Origin: JBARRO01 sp049644265
Lineage (GTDB): Bacteria; Bacteroidota; Ignavibacteria; UBA10030
Direction: 5' to 3'
Length of the DNA: 20,739 bases
NCBI GenBank assembly: GCA_049644265.1
Contig: JBARRO010000154.1
Span: forward strand, 1 to 20,739
Part shown: positions 6,316 to 14,069 of the stretch, one piece after another
Layout: every line of letters starts with the position of its first letter
Position numbering within the stretch: the first letter of the stretch is position 1
The notes under the pieces: model-generated
Told to the model about the DNA's origin: nothing
The model's database searches: none
The model's input: the letters and a program-made list of their open reading frames with translations, nothing else
Translations under genes and position numbers: made by a program

Positions 6316-7983
6316 ATGCACAAGCGTCTCGAACCAAAGCTTTTTTCAATCCTCCGCAAAGGATATTCCAAGAAAGACTTCTCTGCTGACCTCGTTTCCG
6401 GCGTCCTCGTTGGAATTGTCGCTCTCCCGCTCGCAATTGCGTTTGCTATCGCGTCCGGAGTAAAACCGGAGCGCGGCCTGTACACTGCCATCATTGCAGG
6501 ATTCAGTATAGCGGTCCTCGGCGGAAGCAGAGCACAAGTCAGCGGCCCGACCGGCGCCTTTATTGTGATTATCTACGGAGTTGTTCAGCAGTACGGGTAC
6601 AACGGACTCGTCGTTGCAACGCTCATCGCGGGAGTGCTGCTGATTGTCATGGGTGTCTCCAGAATGGGAGTCTTGTTGAGGTTTATCCCATATCCGGTGA
6701 CAGTCGGATTCACGAGCGGTATTGCGCTGATCATCTTCTCATCCCAGATCCGGGAATTCTTCGGACTTCGCATGCAGACTGTGCCCGCTGAATTTGTCGA
6801 GAAGTGGTCCGCTTTCGGAAGCGCACTCGATACGTACAATCCCTACGCGTTTCTTGTCGGTTTTCTGGCCCTGGTGATTATTGGTATCTGGCCGCGGGTG
6901 ACGCACAGAATACCCGGCTCTCTGGTTGCCATTCTGCTCCTCACAACAGCAGTCGGCGTCATGGATCTCCCGGTCGAGACGATTGGAAGCCGGTTCCACT
7001 CTGTTCCGAGTCATTTTCCGATGCCGCATGTTCCTGAACTAAGCTGGAGCCTGGTGGTGAAGATGTTTTCTCCCGGTGTGACGATTGCTCTCCTCGCAGC
7101 GCTCGAATCGCTCCTCTCTGCAGTGGTTGCAGACGGTATGCTCGGGACTCGGCACCGGTCGAATATGGAGCTCATCGCACAAGGAGTCGGAAATATTCTC
7201 TCCCCCTTGTTCGGCGGAATTCCTGCGACCGGAGCCATTGCCCGGACCGCAACAAACATCAAAAATGGCGGGCGGACTCCCGTTTCGGCCATGATTCATT
7301 CCATCGTGCTCCTGCTGATCATGATGCTCTTTGGACAGTGGGCGGCATTGATTCCGATGCCGGTGCTTGCAGCCATCCTGATTTACGTCGCGTACAACAT
7401 GAGCGAATGGCATGCGTTTCTGAAGCTGCTGAAAAGCCCGAGGGGCGACGTTGCCGTCCTTCTTTCAACCTTCCTCCTTACGGTCTTTATCGACCTTACG
7501 GTTGCAATTCAGGTGGGAGTTGTGCTGGCCGCGTTCCTGTTCCTCCAGCGCATGTCAAATGCAACGCAGGTAGGACTGATTACGAACGATCTTCGCGATT
7601 ACGAAAAGGAGCACGAAGAAACCGGACTGTTGGCAAAAAGACAAATCCCTCAGGGGGTCGAAGTCTTTGACATTGAGGGATCGCTGTTCTTTGGAGCCAT
7701 TGAGCAGTTCAAGGACGCAATCCAGCAAATCGAGCGGCCGCCAAAAGTCATTATCATGAATATGACAAACGTGTTCTCGGTCGATTCCACCGGAGTTCAA
7801 GCGCTCGACGATCTCTACCAGCGGACGCGCAAGCAGCAAACGCATGTCGTGCTGGCGGGAGTCCGTTCACAACCGATGATTGTCATCGAACGGTCGGGAT
7901 TTCTTGACACGATTGGAGAGGAGAACATTGTGGGGAATATCGACGAAGCGCTGGCTCGGGCAAGAGTTCTCACTGCAGCATGA
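6316..7983 (+). CDS. SulP family anion transporter with STAS domain
   Basis: A 555-residue inner-membrane permease of the SulP/SLC26 family, which carries sulfate, bicarbonate or other small anions. The transport domain begins with FSADLVSGVLVGIVALPLA and includes the family motif SGPTGAFIVI and the helix PYPVTVGFTSGIALI. A C-terminal cytoplasmic STAS domain covers roughly residues 440-550, with the loop VFSVDSTGV (Ser near 490), the position phosphorylated in anti-sigma-factor antagonists of the same fold. The ATG lies just downstream of a well-formed promoter. The substrate cannot be told from the sequence; sulfate fits the neighbourhood, bicarbonate or fumarate are possible. Confidence 0.93.
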   Translation: MHKRLEPKLFSILRKGYSKKDFSADLVSGVLVGIVALPLAIAFAIASGVKPERGLYTAIIAGFSIAVLGGSRAQVSGPTGAFIVIIYGVVQQYGYNGLVVATLIAGVLLIVMGVSRMGVLLRFIPYPVTVGFTSGIALIIFSSQIREFFGLRMQTVPAEFVEKWSAFGSALDTYNPYAFLVGFLALVIIGIWPRVTHRIPGSLVAILLLTTAVGVMDLPVETIGSRFHSVPSHFPMPHVPELSWSLVVKMFSPGVTIALLAALESLLSAVVADGMLGTRHRSNMELIAQGVGNILSPLFGGIPATGAIARTATNIKNGGRTPVSAMIHSIVLLLIMMLFGQWAALIPMPVLAAILIYVAYNMSEWHAFLKLLKSPRGDVAVLLSTFLLTVFIDLTVAIQVGVVLAAFLFLQRMSNATQVGLITNDLRDYEKEHEETGLLAKRQIPQGVEVFDIEGSLFFGAIEQFKDAIQQIERPPKVIIMNMTNVFSVDSTGVQALDDLYQRTRKQQTHVVLAGVRSQPMIVIERSGFLDTIGEENIVGNIDEALARARVLTAA

Positions 7984-8080
7984 AGTCTCTCGCGGCGCCA
8001 TTCACATATCTCCTTGCCTGGTCTGTTGATTTTCAAGTCTTCTCTGAGTAGCTTCCGCGAACTTTTTTACAGCTTCGGCC

Positions 8081-8875
8081 ATGCCCAGACTTACCCAAAT
8101 CAACATCTACCCCATTAAGTCCTGCCGGGGAATTTCCCTCGAGCGCGCTGTCGTTGAGCGGCGCGGTCTGAGGTTTGACCGGCGATGGATGATTGTCGAC
8201 GCACACTACAAGTTTCTGACGCAGCGCAAACATCCAGAGCTTGCCCTCGTCAATGTCGAGATCGAAGCAGGACAACTCATCGTGAGCGTTCCCTCCAAGA
8301 CTTCCCTTTCTTTGCCGATCCGCAACTCTGCCGGTGAAAACGTGAATGTTACAGTTTGGGACGACACCGTTCCAGCCGTAGCCGTCGGGCCGGAATCAGA
8401 TCAGTGGTTCAGCGAACTTCTCGGGTTTGCATGCCACCTGGTCCATATGCAGGACGGGCCTGTCCGTCCAGTGAAAAGAGAATACGCCAATGATGGCGAC
8501 TCTGTCAGCTTTGCGGACGCATTTCCGTATCTGCTGATCTCCGAAGCATCGCTCAATGACCTTAACCAACGCCTGAAGACACCCGTTCCGATGAATCGCT
8601 TCCGGCCGAATTTTGTCATCAGCGAGTGCGGAGCGTATGAAGAGGATACCTGGAAAACAATTCGCATCGGTTCAGTAGGGTTCCGCGTTGCCAAGCCCTG
8701 CGACCGATGTGTGACGATCGCGGTGGATCAACAAACCGGAGCCAAGGGAACGGAGCCGCTCGAGACGCTGTCCAAGTACAGGAATCGGGATGGCGGGGTC
8801 TTCTTTGGACAGAATTTGATTGGGGATGGACTAGGATCGGTGAGTGTGGGGGAGGAAGTGGTGGTGGAGCAATGA
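8081..8875 (+). CDS. MOSC domain protein (YcbX-like) with N-terminal beta-barrel domain
   Basis: A 264-residue protein with the MOSC N-terminal barrel (start MPRLTQINIYPIKSCRG, then RRGLRFDRRWMIVD) followed by a MOSC domain. The MOSC signature is KPCDRCVTIAVDQQTG, with Cys near 207 and 210, and the C-terminal VFFGQNLI is typical. MOSC proteins related to molybdenum-cofactor sulfurase ends and to YcbX/mARC bind molybdenum cofactor and take part in reduction of N-hydroxylated compounds. No ferredoxin domain is fused here, so it needs a separate electron donor. The ATG at 8081 fits the family start. It is downstream of SulP by 97 bases. Its stop codon lies within a short CAATG-type repeat array. 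Confidence 0.9.
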   Translation: MPRLTQINIYPIKSCRGISLERAVVERRGLRFDRRWMIVDAHYKFLTQRKHPELALVNVEIEAGQLIVSVPSKTSLSLPIRNSAGENVNVTVWDDTVPAVAVGPESDQWFSELLGFACHLVHMQDGPVRPVKREYANDGDSVSFADAFPYLLISEASLNDLNQRLKTPVPMNRFRPNFVISECGAYEEDTWKTIRIGSVGFRVAKPCDRCVTIAVDQQTGAKGTEPLETLSKYRNRDGGVFFGQNLIGDGLGSVSVGEEVVVEQ

Positions 8876-8897
8876 ACAATCAGCAATGCGCAATGAG
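8870..8897. repeat. Four tandem heptamers CAATGNN covering a stop codon
   Basis: Units CAATGAA, CAATCAG, CAATGCG and CAATGAG follow each other without gaps, and a looser TAATAAT continues the rhythm. The TGA stop of the MOSC gene (8873-8875) lies in the first unit. The remaining bases to the phosphatase gene at 9024 hold nothing I can name. Confidence 0.6.
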
Positions 8898-9023
8898 TAA
8901 TAATGAGGATTGAAATTGTGGACCGAGGCACCTATTCCTGCCGACTCGTCGCGGAAATGCATCTCGAAACGAACAAACCCAATCTGGTGAAGTGAACGAA
9001 CAGCAACGCACACCGGTCAGCAT

Positions 9024-10406
9024 ATGCAGGAGCTAGCCGACCGGATCGTCCTGGCATTGTCGGGAGAAGAGGCAAAGGCGGAGCAATTTGCGAACAATGT
9101 CCGCATCCTCCTTCTCGCCGCCCTGACCTCCGTCGCCTCGTTGAACGCGGCGTCGGTTTCCTTTGAGGCGAACGTCCTCAATTTTACCACTCTCACCTTC
9201 GGCTACATGTACGGATTTCTTGTCTTCGTTCTAATGCGTAAGGCGGGCTATCATCCATCCATGAAGTATATTACATCCTGTCTGGATGTTGTGCTCGTGT
9301 TCTTTGTCCTCTCCATGTACACGACGATCGAAATCCCTTCCGTCGCACTGAAGAACTATGTTTTCCTGACTCTCTTCCCGCTTATCGCTCTGACGACGTT
9401 CCGGTATGATGCAAGACTGACCATCGTCGCCGGCGGATTGGCTGTGCTGCTGTATCTCAGCTTGTTCATCGTTCTCTCCCTTTCAGGGGCAGTGGTTCTT
9501 ACGCACGGGGGATACGCCCAAGAATTGTTCAGCCAAGAAGTAACCTGGGTGGGACAAGGGACCAAGGTCCTGATTCTCGGCGGTTACGTCCTTCTCCTTT
9601 CCTATCTTGCCCGGTACTCCCACAGACTCTTCGCAAAATTGGTCGCCAATGAGCTGAGTGTTCGTCATGAAAAGGAGTTGATGGATTCAGAAATGAAAGT
9701 CGCCTCGCAGGTCCAGATGTTATTTCTTCCTCATTCATTTCCAGAAGTTCGGGGCCTGGAGATTTACGGGGCTGTCCAACAAGGCAGATTTGTGGGAGGC
9801 GATTACTTTGATTTCATCAAATTGACAGACCAGACCCTCCTCGTTGTGGCAGCCGATGTTTCCGGAAACGGCGTGCCTGCCGCTCTCATCATGGCAGAGG
9901 TCCGGGCGGCGACACAACTTCTTACGTCGATGTCAATCGATCTGGAAAATCTTGTTCAACGTTTGAACACGTTGGTGTATCAAAGCACAGACAAGAAGAA
10001 CTTTGTTACGCTCTTTGCCGCAGAAATTGACACTTCCCAACATTCCATATCCTATGTCAATGCAGGCCATCCTCCTCCTGTGGTTTGCTTTGACAGAAAT
10101 GTCCGTTCACTCGCACGGGGCACTTTGCCCCTTGGTGTCAACACGCCTTTGCCCAATCTCATCAAGCACACAGAGGAGTTTCTTCCAGGGACCCTGCTTG
10201 TCTCCTACACAGATGGAATAGTGGAACGCACGGATTCACACCAAGGGCAATACGGAGAAGAACGACTTCTGCAGTATATCCAAAGAAACGCGCACCGCGA
10301 TGTTCGGGTGTTTGTTGAGGAATTATTCGCTGGGGTCAGAGAGTTTGGACAGGGCAAAGAACTTGATGATGATGCCACTCTTGCCGCTGTGAAGTATCTT
10401 GGTTAG
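9024..10406 (+). CDS. Membrane-anchored SpoIIE/RsbU-type serine phosphatase
   Basis: A 460-residue protein with about six N-terminal membrane helices (residues 25-200), a short linker helix (RHEKELMDSEMKVASQVQ) and a PP2C-like SpoIIE phosphatase domain. The catalytic domain shows GGDYFDF near 258, ADVSGNGVPAALIMAE near 276 and DDDATLAAV at the end, so the metal-binding aspartates are present. Such enzymes dephosphorylate a serine in a STAS-domain anti-anti-sigma factor and so control stress or general regulation; the signal here would be sensed in or by the membrane domain. No anti-sigma kinase or stand-alone STAS protein is encoded nearby. The nearest STAS domain is on the SulP transporter two genes upstream. 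The ATG has no clear Shine-Dalgarno. Confidence 0.9.
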   Translation: MQELADRIVLALSGEEAKAEQFANNVRILLLAALTSVASLNAASVSFEANVLNFTTLTFGYMYGFLVFVLMRKAGYHPSMKYITSCLDVVLVFFVLSMYTTIEIPSVALKNYVFLTLFPLIALTTFRYDARLTIVAGGLAVLLYLSLFIVLSLSGAVVLTHGGYAQELFSQEVTWVGQGTKVLILGGYVLLLSYLARYSHRLFAKLVANELSVRHEKELMDSEMKVASQVQMLFLPHSFPEVRGLEIYGAVQQGRFVGGDYFDFIKLTDQTLLVVAADVSGNGVPAALIMAEVRAATQLLTSMSIDLENLVQRLNTLVYQSTDKKNFVTLFAAEIDTSQHSISYVNAGHPPPVVCFDRNVRSLARGTLPLGVNTPLPNLIKHTEEFLPGTLLVSYTDGIVERTDSHQGQYGEERLLQYIQRNAHRDVRVFVEELFAGVREFGQGKELDDDATLAAVKYLG

Positions 10407-10525
10407 CGTGAACGCCTTCCTCCCCGTTGGGACTTGTGCCTTCCTCAAAAATTCTCGTTCTTAAGAACCGAACAGCCAAAGCGACCCCTCGCTGCTTCCA
10501 TCATTTCACAACAGGAACCAGACTC

Positions 10526-11212
10526 ATGAAAACCAATGTCGTACTCTTCGGAGCTACGGGCATGGTTGGAGAAGGAGTATTGCACGAAGCACTCAAGCAC
10601 CCGGACGTTGAGTCGGTTCTCACCATTAGTAGAAGACCATGCAACGTGCAGGATCCAAAGCTCAAGGAGCTGGTCTACAATGACTTCTTCAACTATTCGG
10701 CCATTGAAGGGAACCTCAAGGGATACGATGCATGTTTTTTTTGTCTCGGAGTAACATCCATAGGAAAGAATGAGCAGGAGTATACCCGCCTGACATATGA
10801 CCTCACGATGAGCGCTGCAACGACGCTCGCCCGGCTCAATCCCGGGATGACGTTTTGCTATGTGTCAGGCGCCGGGACGGACAGTACGGAACGGGGCCGC
10901 AGCATGTGGGCACGTGTAAAAGGAAGAACGGAAAACCAGCTCGCGAAACTTCCTTTTAAATCCGTCTATGCATTTCGACCCGGATTTATCAAGCCGACGC
11001 CGGGCCTCAAGAATGCCTTTACTTTCGCCAAAGTCCTTGCCCCATTCTATCCTGCGATGAAACTCCTTTTTGGAAAGTATGTTTGCACTCTGGAACACGT
11101 CGGACTCGCTATGATCCACGTCGCGACAAAAGGATACCCAAAGAAGATTTTGGAATGCGAAGATATCACGGAGATCGGGAAGGCAAAGAGTGATTTGAAA
11201 TTTGAGATTTGA
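10526..11212 (+). CDS. NAD(P)-binding Rossmann-fold reductase (SDR/HTATIP2-like)
   Basis: A 228-residue single-domain protein with the dinucleotide-binding loop LFGATGMVGEGVL at residues 6-18, as in atypical short-chain dehydrogenases and NAD(P)H-binding proteins. CFFCLGVTSIG and YVSGAGTDSTERG mark the middle strands. It lacks a classical YxxxK pair that I can see, so its reaction and substrate are unknown. The ATG at 10526 has AGGAA upstream and starts at the family N-terminus; the reading frame open back to 10427 adds nothing protein-like. It begins a likely four-gene plus-strand run. Its last residues SDLKFEI and stop are encoded by a tandem GATTTGA repeat, so the C-terminus may be a recent replacement. 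Confidence 0.88.
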   Translation: MKTNVVLFGATGMVGEGVLHEALKHPDVESVLTISRRPCNVQDPKLKELVYNDFFNYSAIEGNLKGYDACFFCLGVTSIGKNEQEYTRLTYDLTMSAATTLARLNPGMTFCYVSGAGTDSTERGRSMWARVKGRTENQLAKLPFKSVYAFRPGFIKPTPGLKNAFTFAKVLAPFYPAMKLLFGKYVCTLEHVGLAMIHVATKGYPKKILECEDITEIGKAKSDLKFEI

Positions 11213-11219
11213 GATTTGG
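11192..11219. repeat. Four tandem heptamers GATTTGA covering a stop codon
   Basis: Units GATTTGA, AATTTGA, GATTTGA and GATTTGG lie end to end. They encode the final residues and the TGA stop (11210-11212) of the reductase gene and run 7 bases past it. The unit length of seven equals that of the array at 8870-8897 although the sequence differs. Confidence 0.65.
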
Positions 11220-11248
11220 GAGCGGCACCAGCCTCGAAAGGAATCCAC

Positions 11249-11713
11249 ATGCCACTTAGCAGCCTGATTCGACGGGGAAGGAAAATGTCGCCCGTGAGTG
11301 AATCCCCCCTCGCAATTCTTCTCATCAGATTGATCGTCGGACTAGTATTTCTCGCGGAGGGAATTCAGAAATTCCTTTTCGCTGACGCGCTGGGAGTGGG
11401 GCGGTTCATCAAGATTAGCCTTCCGGCTCCTGAAATCATGGCACCATTCGTCGGTGTCGTCGAAATCGTCTGCGGTGTGCTTGTGTTGACCGGCTTTTAC
11501 ACCCGCCTTGCTGCAATTCCTCTCATCATTGATATGCTCGTGGCGATTTCGACCACCAAAATTCCAATCCTCTTGGACAAGGGATTTTGGGCGATGGTCC
11601 ACGAGGCACGAACAGACTGGTCCATGCTCCTGGGATCGTTGTTCCTGCTTCTGGTGGGAGCCGGTGCGTGGTCGCTGGATGGAGCAAACGACAGCAAGAC
11701 TCCTGAAGACTAG
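11249..11713 (+). CDS. DoxX family membrane protein
   Basis: A 154-residue inner-membrane protein with about four helices. The family features are visible: LAILLIRLIVGLVFLAEGIQK with the conserved glutamate and lysine near the end of the first helix, FVGVVEIVCGVLVLTGFYTR in the second, and an aspartate-containing end. DoxX proteins are linked to thiosulfate:quinone oxidation in archaea and to oxidoreductase complexes in bacteria, but most are uncharacterised, so no substrate is assigned. The ATG at 11249 has AAAGGA 7 bases upstream. It follows the reductase by 36 bases and probably shares its transcript. Confidence 0.88.
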   Translation: MPLSSLIRRGRKMSPVSESPLAILLIRLIVGLVFLAEGIQKFLFADALGVGRFIKISLPAPEIMAPFVGVVEIVCGVLVLTGFYTRLAAIPLIIDMLVAISTTKIPILLDKGFWAMVHEARTDWSMLLGSLFLLLVGAGAWSLDGANDSKTPED

Positions 11714-11783
11714 AGTATTTCCTGAGGAACCTGCATACGAATCAGCGGAATTTCAACCATTCATAGCCCAAGGAACCCTGACC

Positions 11784-12101
11784 ATGTCTCGAATCAAAAC
11801 AGGATTGGTTGCCGGCTCAATCTTTGGTGTCCTCGACATTATTCCCATGATGTTCATGAACCTGCCAGACAGAAACCTTGCGATGGCCGGCGCCTTCTTG
11901 AGCCGATTCGCTATCGGCTTTCTGATTCCGAATACCAGTCTGCCGTTTGCAGGATGGATTAATGGACTTCTCATCAGTTTGCTGATTAGCCTGCCCGACG
12001 CAGTCATCACGGGTTCCTACGGCCCGATCCTCGGCATTGGGACAGTCGGCGGGATTATCATCGGCATCGTTGTTACGAGGAAGACATCACCCCTCTCATA
12101 A
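11784..12101 (+). CDS. Small conserved-looking membrane protein, 105 residues
   Basis: I do not recognise a named family. The protein has three or four hydrophobic segments, rich in Gly, Ile and Leu, including GLVAGSIFGVLDIIPMMFM near the N-terminus and PILGIGTVGGIIIGIVV at the C-terminus. The glycine spacing suggests close helix packing. The ATG at 11784 has AAGGA about 9 bases upstream. It follows the DoxX gene by 70 bases and precedes the dihydrofolate-reductase-like gene by about 10, so it is likely co-transcribed with both. Function unknown. Confidence 0.72.
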   Translation: MSRIKTGLVAGSIFGVLDIIPMMFMNLPDRNLAMAGAFLSRFAIGFLIPNTSLPFAGWINGLLISLLISLPDAVITGSYGPILGIGTVGGIIIGIVVTRKTSPLS

Positions 12102-12111
12102 AGGAGGCAGC

Positions 12112-12642
12112 ACGAGAAAGATTATTCTAAACGTCGCCGTATCCCTCGACGGATTCATCGAAGGTCCAAAGGGGGAGATCGACTGGTGCTTTGTCGATCA
12201 GGACTACGGAATGAAGTCGTTCATGAAACGGATCGATGCTATCTTCATGGGACGAAAAAGCTACGAGCTTGTGATGAAGATGGAAGGAAAAAATCCGTAC
12301 AAGAAATTCACGACCTACGTGTTTTCCACAACGCTTAAGGAGAAGGAAGGGATTGTCCTCATCGACGGAGATATGAGAATAGAAGTCGAGAGGATCAAGA
12401 GAATGAGGGGAAAAGATATCTGGCTGTTCGGAGGGGCGAATCTGATAACCAGCTTCATGAACCTCAATCTGGTCGATGAGCTACAGCTGTCGATTCACCC
12501 GGTTTTGCTCGGACGAGGGAAGCCCCTTTTTGAGGCAGTCAACAACAGGGCGTACTACTCGCTTAAGGATTCAAGAACATACTCGACGGGGTTGGTGCAG
12601 GTGTTCTACGAAAGGACCAAGCAAACTCCAGGGGCCAACTGA
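12112..12642 (+). CDS. Dihydrofolate reductase/RibD C-terminal-like protein with ACG in place of start ATG
   Basis: A 176-codon frame of the dihydrofolate-reductase-like (RibD C-terminal) family. The normal family beginning K-I-I-L-N-V-A-V-S-L-D-G-F-I is intact, as are FMGRKSYEL, DIWLFGGANLI and the ending SIHPVLLGRGKPLFE; NADPH would bind in the Rossmann-like core. The position where relatives begin with ATG is ACG (12112-12114), 4 bases after AAGGAGG. No ATG, GTG or TTG occurs in frame before residue 34 or so. The only canonical upstream choice is TTG at 12037, inside the previous gene and without protein-like sequence after it. Rare ACG initiation, a mutation that silences the gene, or a base error are all possible. 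The substrate is unknown. Confidence 0.75.
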   Translation, partial: TRKIILNVAVSLDGFIEGPKGEIDWCFVDQDYGMKSFMKRIDAIFMGRKSYELVMKMEGKNPYKKFTTYVFSTTLKEKEGIVLIDGDMRIEVERIKRMRGKDIWLFGGANLITSFMNLNLVDELQLSIHPVLLGRGKPLFEAVNNRAYYSLKDSRTYSTGLVQVFYERTKQTPGAN

Positions 12643-12668
12643 TAAAGAGAAAAAATGGTACGAAACAT

Positions 12669-12829
12669 GCCTGCCCGCTAAACTTGATCTTTGGAGGCAG
12701 GCGGGCGTGCCGAAACGAGTGCTTGTCATCTAAGTTTCTTAAACCCACTTCGGCGTGCAGGCACGCGGACACACACGGAAGTGTTTTTTCAACCAATCAA
12801 TCTCTCCGCGTCTTTTAGTGTGTTCCGTG
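12669..12829. repeat. Palindromic sequence between convergent genes
   Basis: The 207-base gap between two convergent genes carries several inverted repeats. GCCTGCC (12669-12675) pairs with GGCAGGC (12696-12702). GCGTGC-AG-GCACGC (12753-12766) is a perfect palindrome. CGCGGA (12764-12769) matches TCCGCG (12805-12810) and CACGGAA (12774-12780) matches TTCCGTG (12823-12829). The last two are of the same style as the CACAGAG-type element at 2347-2467. Some may stop transcription from both sides, but none has the stem plus T-run of a clear intrinsic terminator. Confidence 0.5.
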
Positions 12830-12849
12830 GGCAAGAAATCCGAGATTTC

Positions 12850-13473
12850 TCAGCAAACCTCTCTTATCTTTTCTTCCTCCTTCGGGGTTTTTGTATCCGG
12901 ATTTTGTGGTTTGGTTTCGGGCTTTACATTCGGTTTTGTCTGCACATCCCCCTTCTTCTTCATCCGTGCTTCTCCCCCAAAAAATCGCGCCCGAGCCATA
13001 ATTCGATTCCCTTCCCCTTTCGACATGGCTGTCGAGATCACAGGATAAAGAACCGAATCCTCCCATGCATTGAGCCCTCCACGCAGCGTGTAAACGTTGT
13101 GTTCACCTTTGGCGACGAGGAGCATCCACGCCTGCGCGGCATGGATTCCACCGTCAGAATAGACCACGACTGAATCGTTTTGGGGGAATGAGGATTCCAC
13201 CAAGGCTGTGAGGTTGACTCTTTCCGCCCGCGGGATGTGGTACGCAGCAAACGAAGTCGAATCCCGAATATCAACGACCCGAACATGCGAACCCTGATCC
13301 ATCAGCGCCGCCGCAAGCTCTCCGGGCGTAAGATGATCTTTCTCGCTCTCGATGAGTCCTGCAAGGCTCTTCAGATCAAGGGTAACTTTGTGTTCCTCCC
13401 GGGGGTTGCGAACCACCATGGCGAGAGCGGCAAGAAGGAGCGCCCCGAGGGCGAGCGAACGATTGATCTTCAT
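12850..13473 (-). CDS. Membrane-anchored rhodanese-like protein lacking the catalytic cysteine
   Basis: A 207-residue protein with one N-terminal hydrophobic helix (residues 5-21, signal anchor or signal peptide), a rhodanese domain (about 45-150) and a Lys/Pro/Glu-rich tail (about 170-207) ending in REVC. The domain shows VRVVDIRDSTSFAAYHIPRA and the C-terminal GGLNAWED. The loop that normally holds the catalytic cysteine reads VVVYSDGGIHAAQ, with Ser106 instead of Cys. It is therefore unlikely to be a sulfurtransferase in the usual way and may bind sulfur anions, phosphate-like groups or a partner. It is last in a coupled operon; its ATG overlaps the YeeE stop by one base (TGATG). The terminal Cys207 could in principle carry sulfur, which is speculation. 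Confidence 0.86.
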   Translation of the reverse strand: MKINRSLALGALLLAALAMVVRNPREEHKVTLDLKSLAGLIESEKDHLTPGELAAALMDQGSHVRVVDIRDSTSFAAYHIPRAERVNLTALVESSFPQNDSVVVYSDGGIHAAQAWMLLVAKGEHNVYTLRGGLNAWEDSVLYPVISTAMSKGEGNRIMARARFFGGEARMKKKGDVQTKPNVKPETKPQNPDTKTPKEEEKIREVC

Positions 13474-14069
13474 CAGGAAGACTGCTCCTGTTTGCGGAGG
13501 GTTTTCTCAATTCGCTCCGCAACATAAAATCCTACGAGGGCAATCGACACGACGAGAAAGACCATAACGCCATACGGCAGATGAAAGACTTGGTCGAGCG
13601 TTATCTGGCCCATGGATGACGAATTGTAGAACAATTGAAGGGATGGAAAGAATTCTCCAAACGCCAGGATTCCTGCGAGCATTCCGCCAAAGTGCACCCA
13701 TCCGTCCATCTTCCCAGTCACGGCTGCGACGCAGCACGTCCCCGGACAGTAGCCGCCGGTGACGAAACCCACGCCGAACACCAGGCCGCCGACAAGCTGA
13801 GGAACAAGATACGTGGGAAGGACGAACACGCGAGCGAGGTCGAGAATCCCCAGCCATGCGAGCCAAAACAATCCCAACATGGCTGTGATAATTGCCGTGA
13901 ACATGACTTTAAACACCGTCAGGTCATGTCCGTAGAACTGCGCGGCGAGCTTCGTTGCGCTTCCGAATCCTGCCCGTTCCAGGAAGAATCCAAAGCCAAT
14001 CCCAATGACAAATGCGAACACCAGGCTCGTGTCGCTGCCGAACAGACCGAATTGATAGAATGGCGCCAT
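13473..14069 (-). CDS. YeeE/YedE family transporter, second half-protein (paralogue)
   Basis: A 198-residue membrane protein of the YeeE/YedE family with five or six helices. FGFFLERAGFGSATK and the cysteine motif GGYCPGTCC (Cys108, Cys112, Cys113) correspond to the half-protein at 1-457, which has Ser where this one has Cys112. The start at 14069 gives MAPFYQFGLFG, aligned with the paralogue's N-terminus, and overlaps the preceding stop by one base (TGATG). An ATG at 14078 would add three residues but sits 2 bases after GGAGG. Its stop overlaps the start of the rhodanese-like gene. It probably forms a transporter with the 14069-14587 product. Thiosulfate or related anions are the inferred substrate. 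Confidence 0.9.
   Translation of the reverse strand: MAPFYQFGLFGSDTSLVFAFVIGIGFGFFLERAGFGSATKLAAQFYGHDLTVFKVMFTAIITAMLGLFWLAWLGILDLARVFVLPTYLVPQLVGGLVFGVGFVTGGYCPGTCCVAAVTGKMDGWVHFGGMLAGILAFGEFFPSLQLFYNSSSMGQITLDQVFHLPYGVMVFLVVSIALVGFYVAERIEKTLRKQEQSS

Noticed and set aside
12037..12111. TTG 12037 as start of the dihydrofolate-reductase-like protein
   Set aside because: It overlaps the preceding gene by 65 bases and the extension translates the Shine-Dalgarno into K-G-G; no family support.
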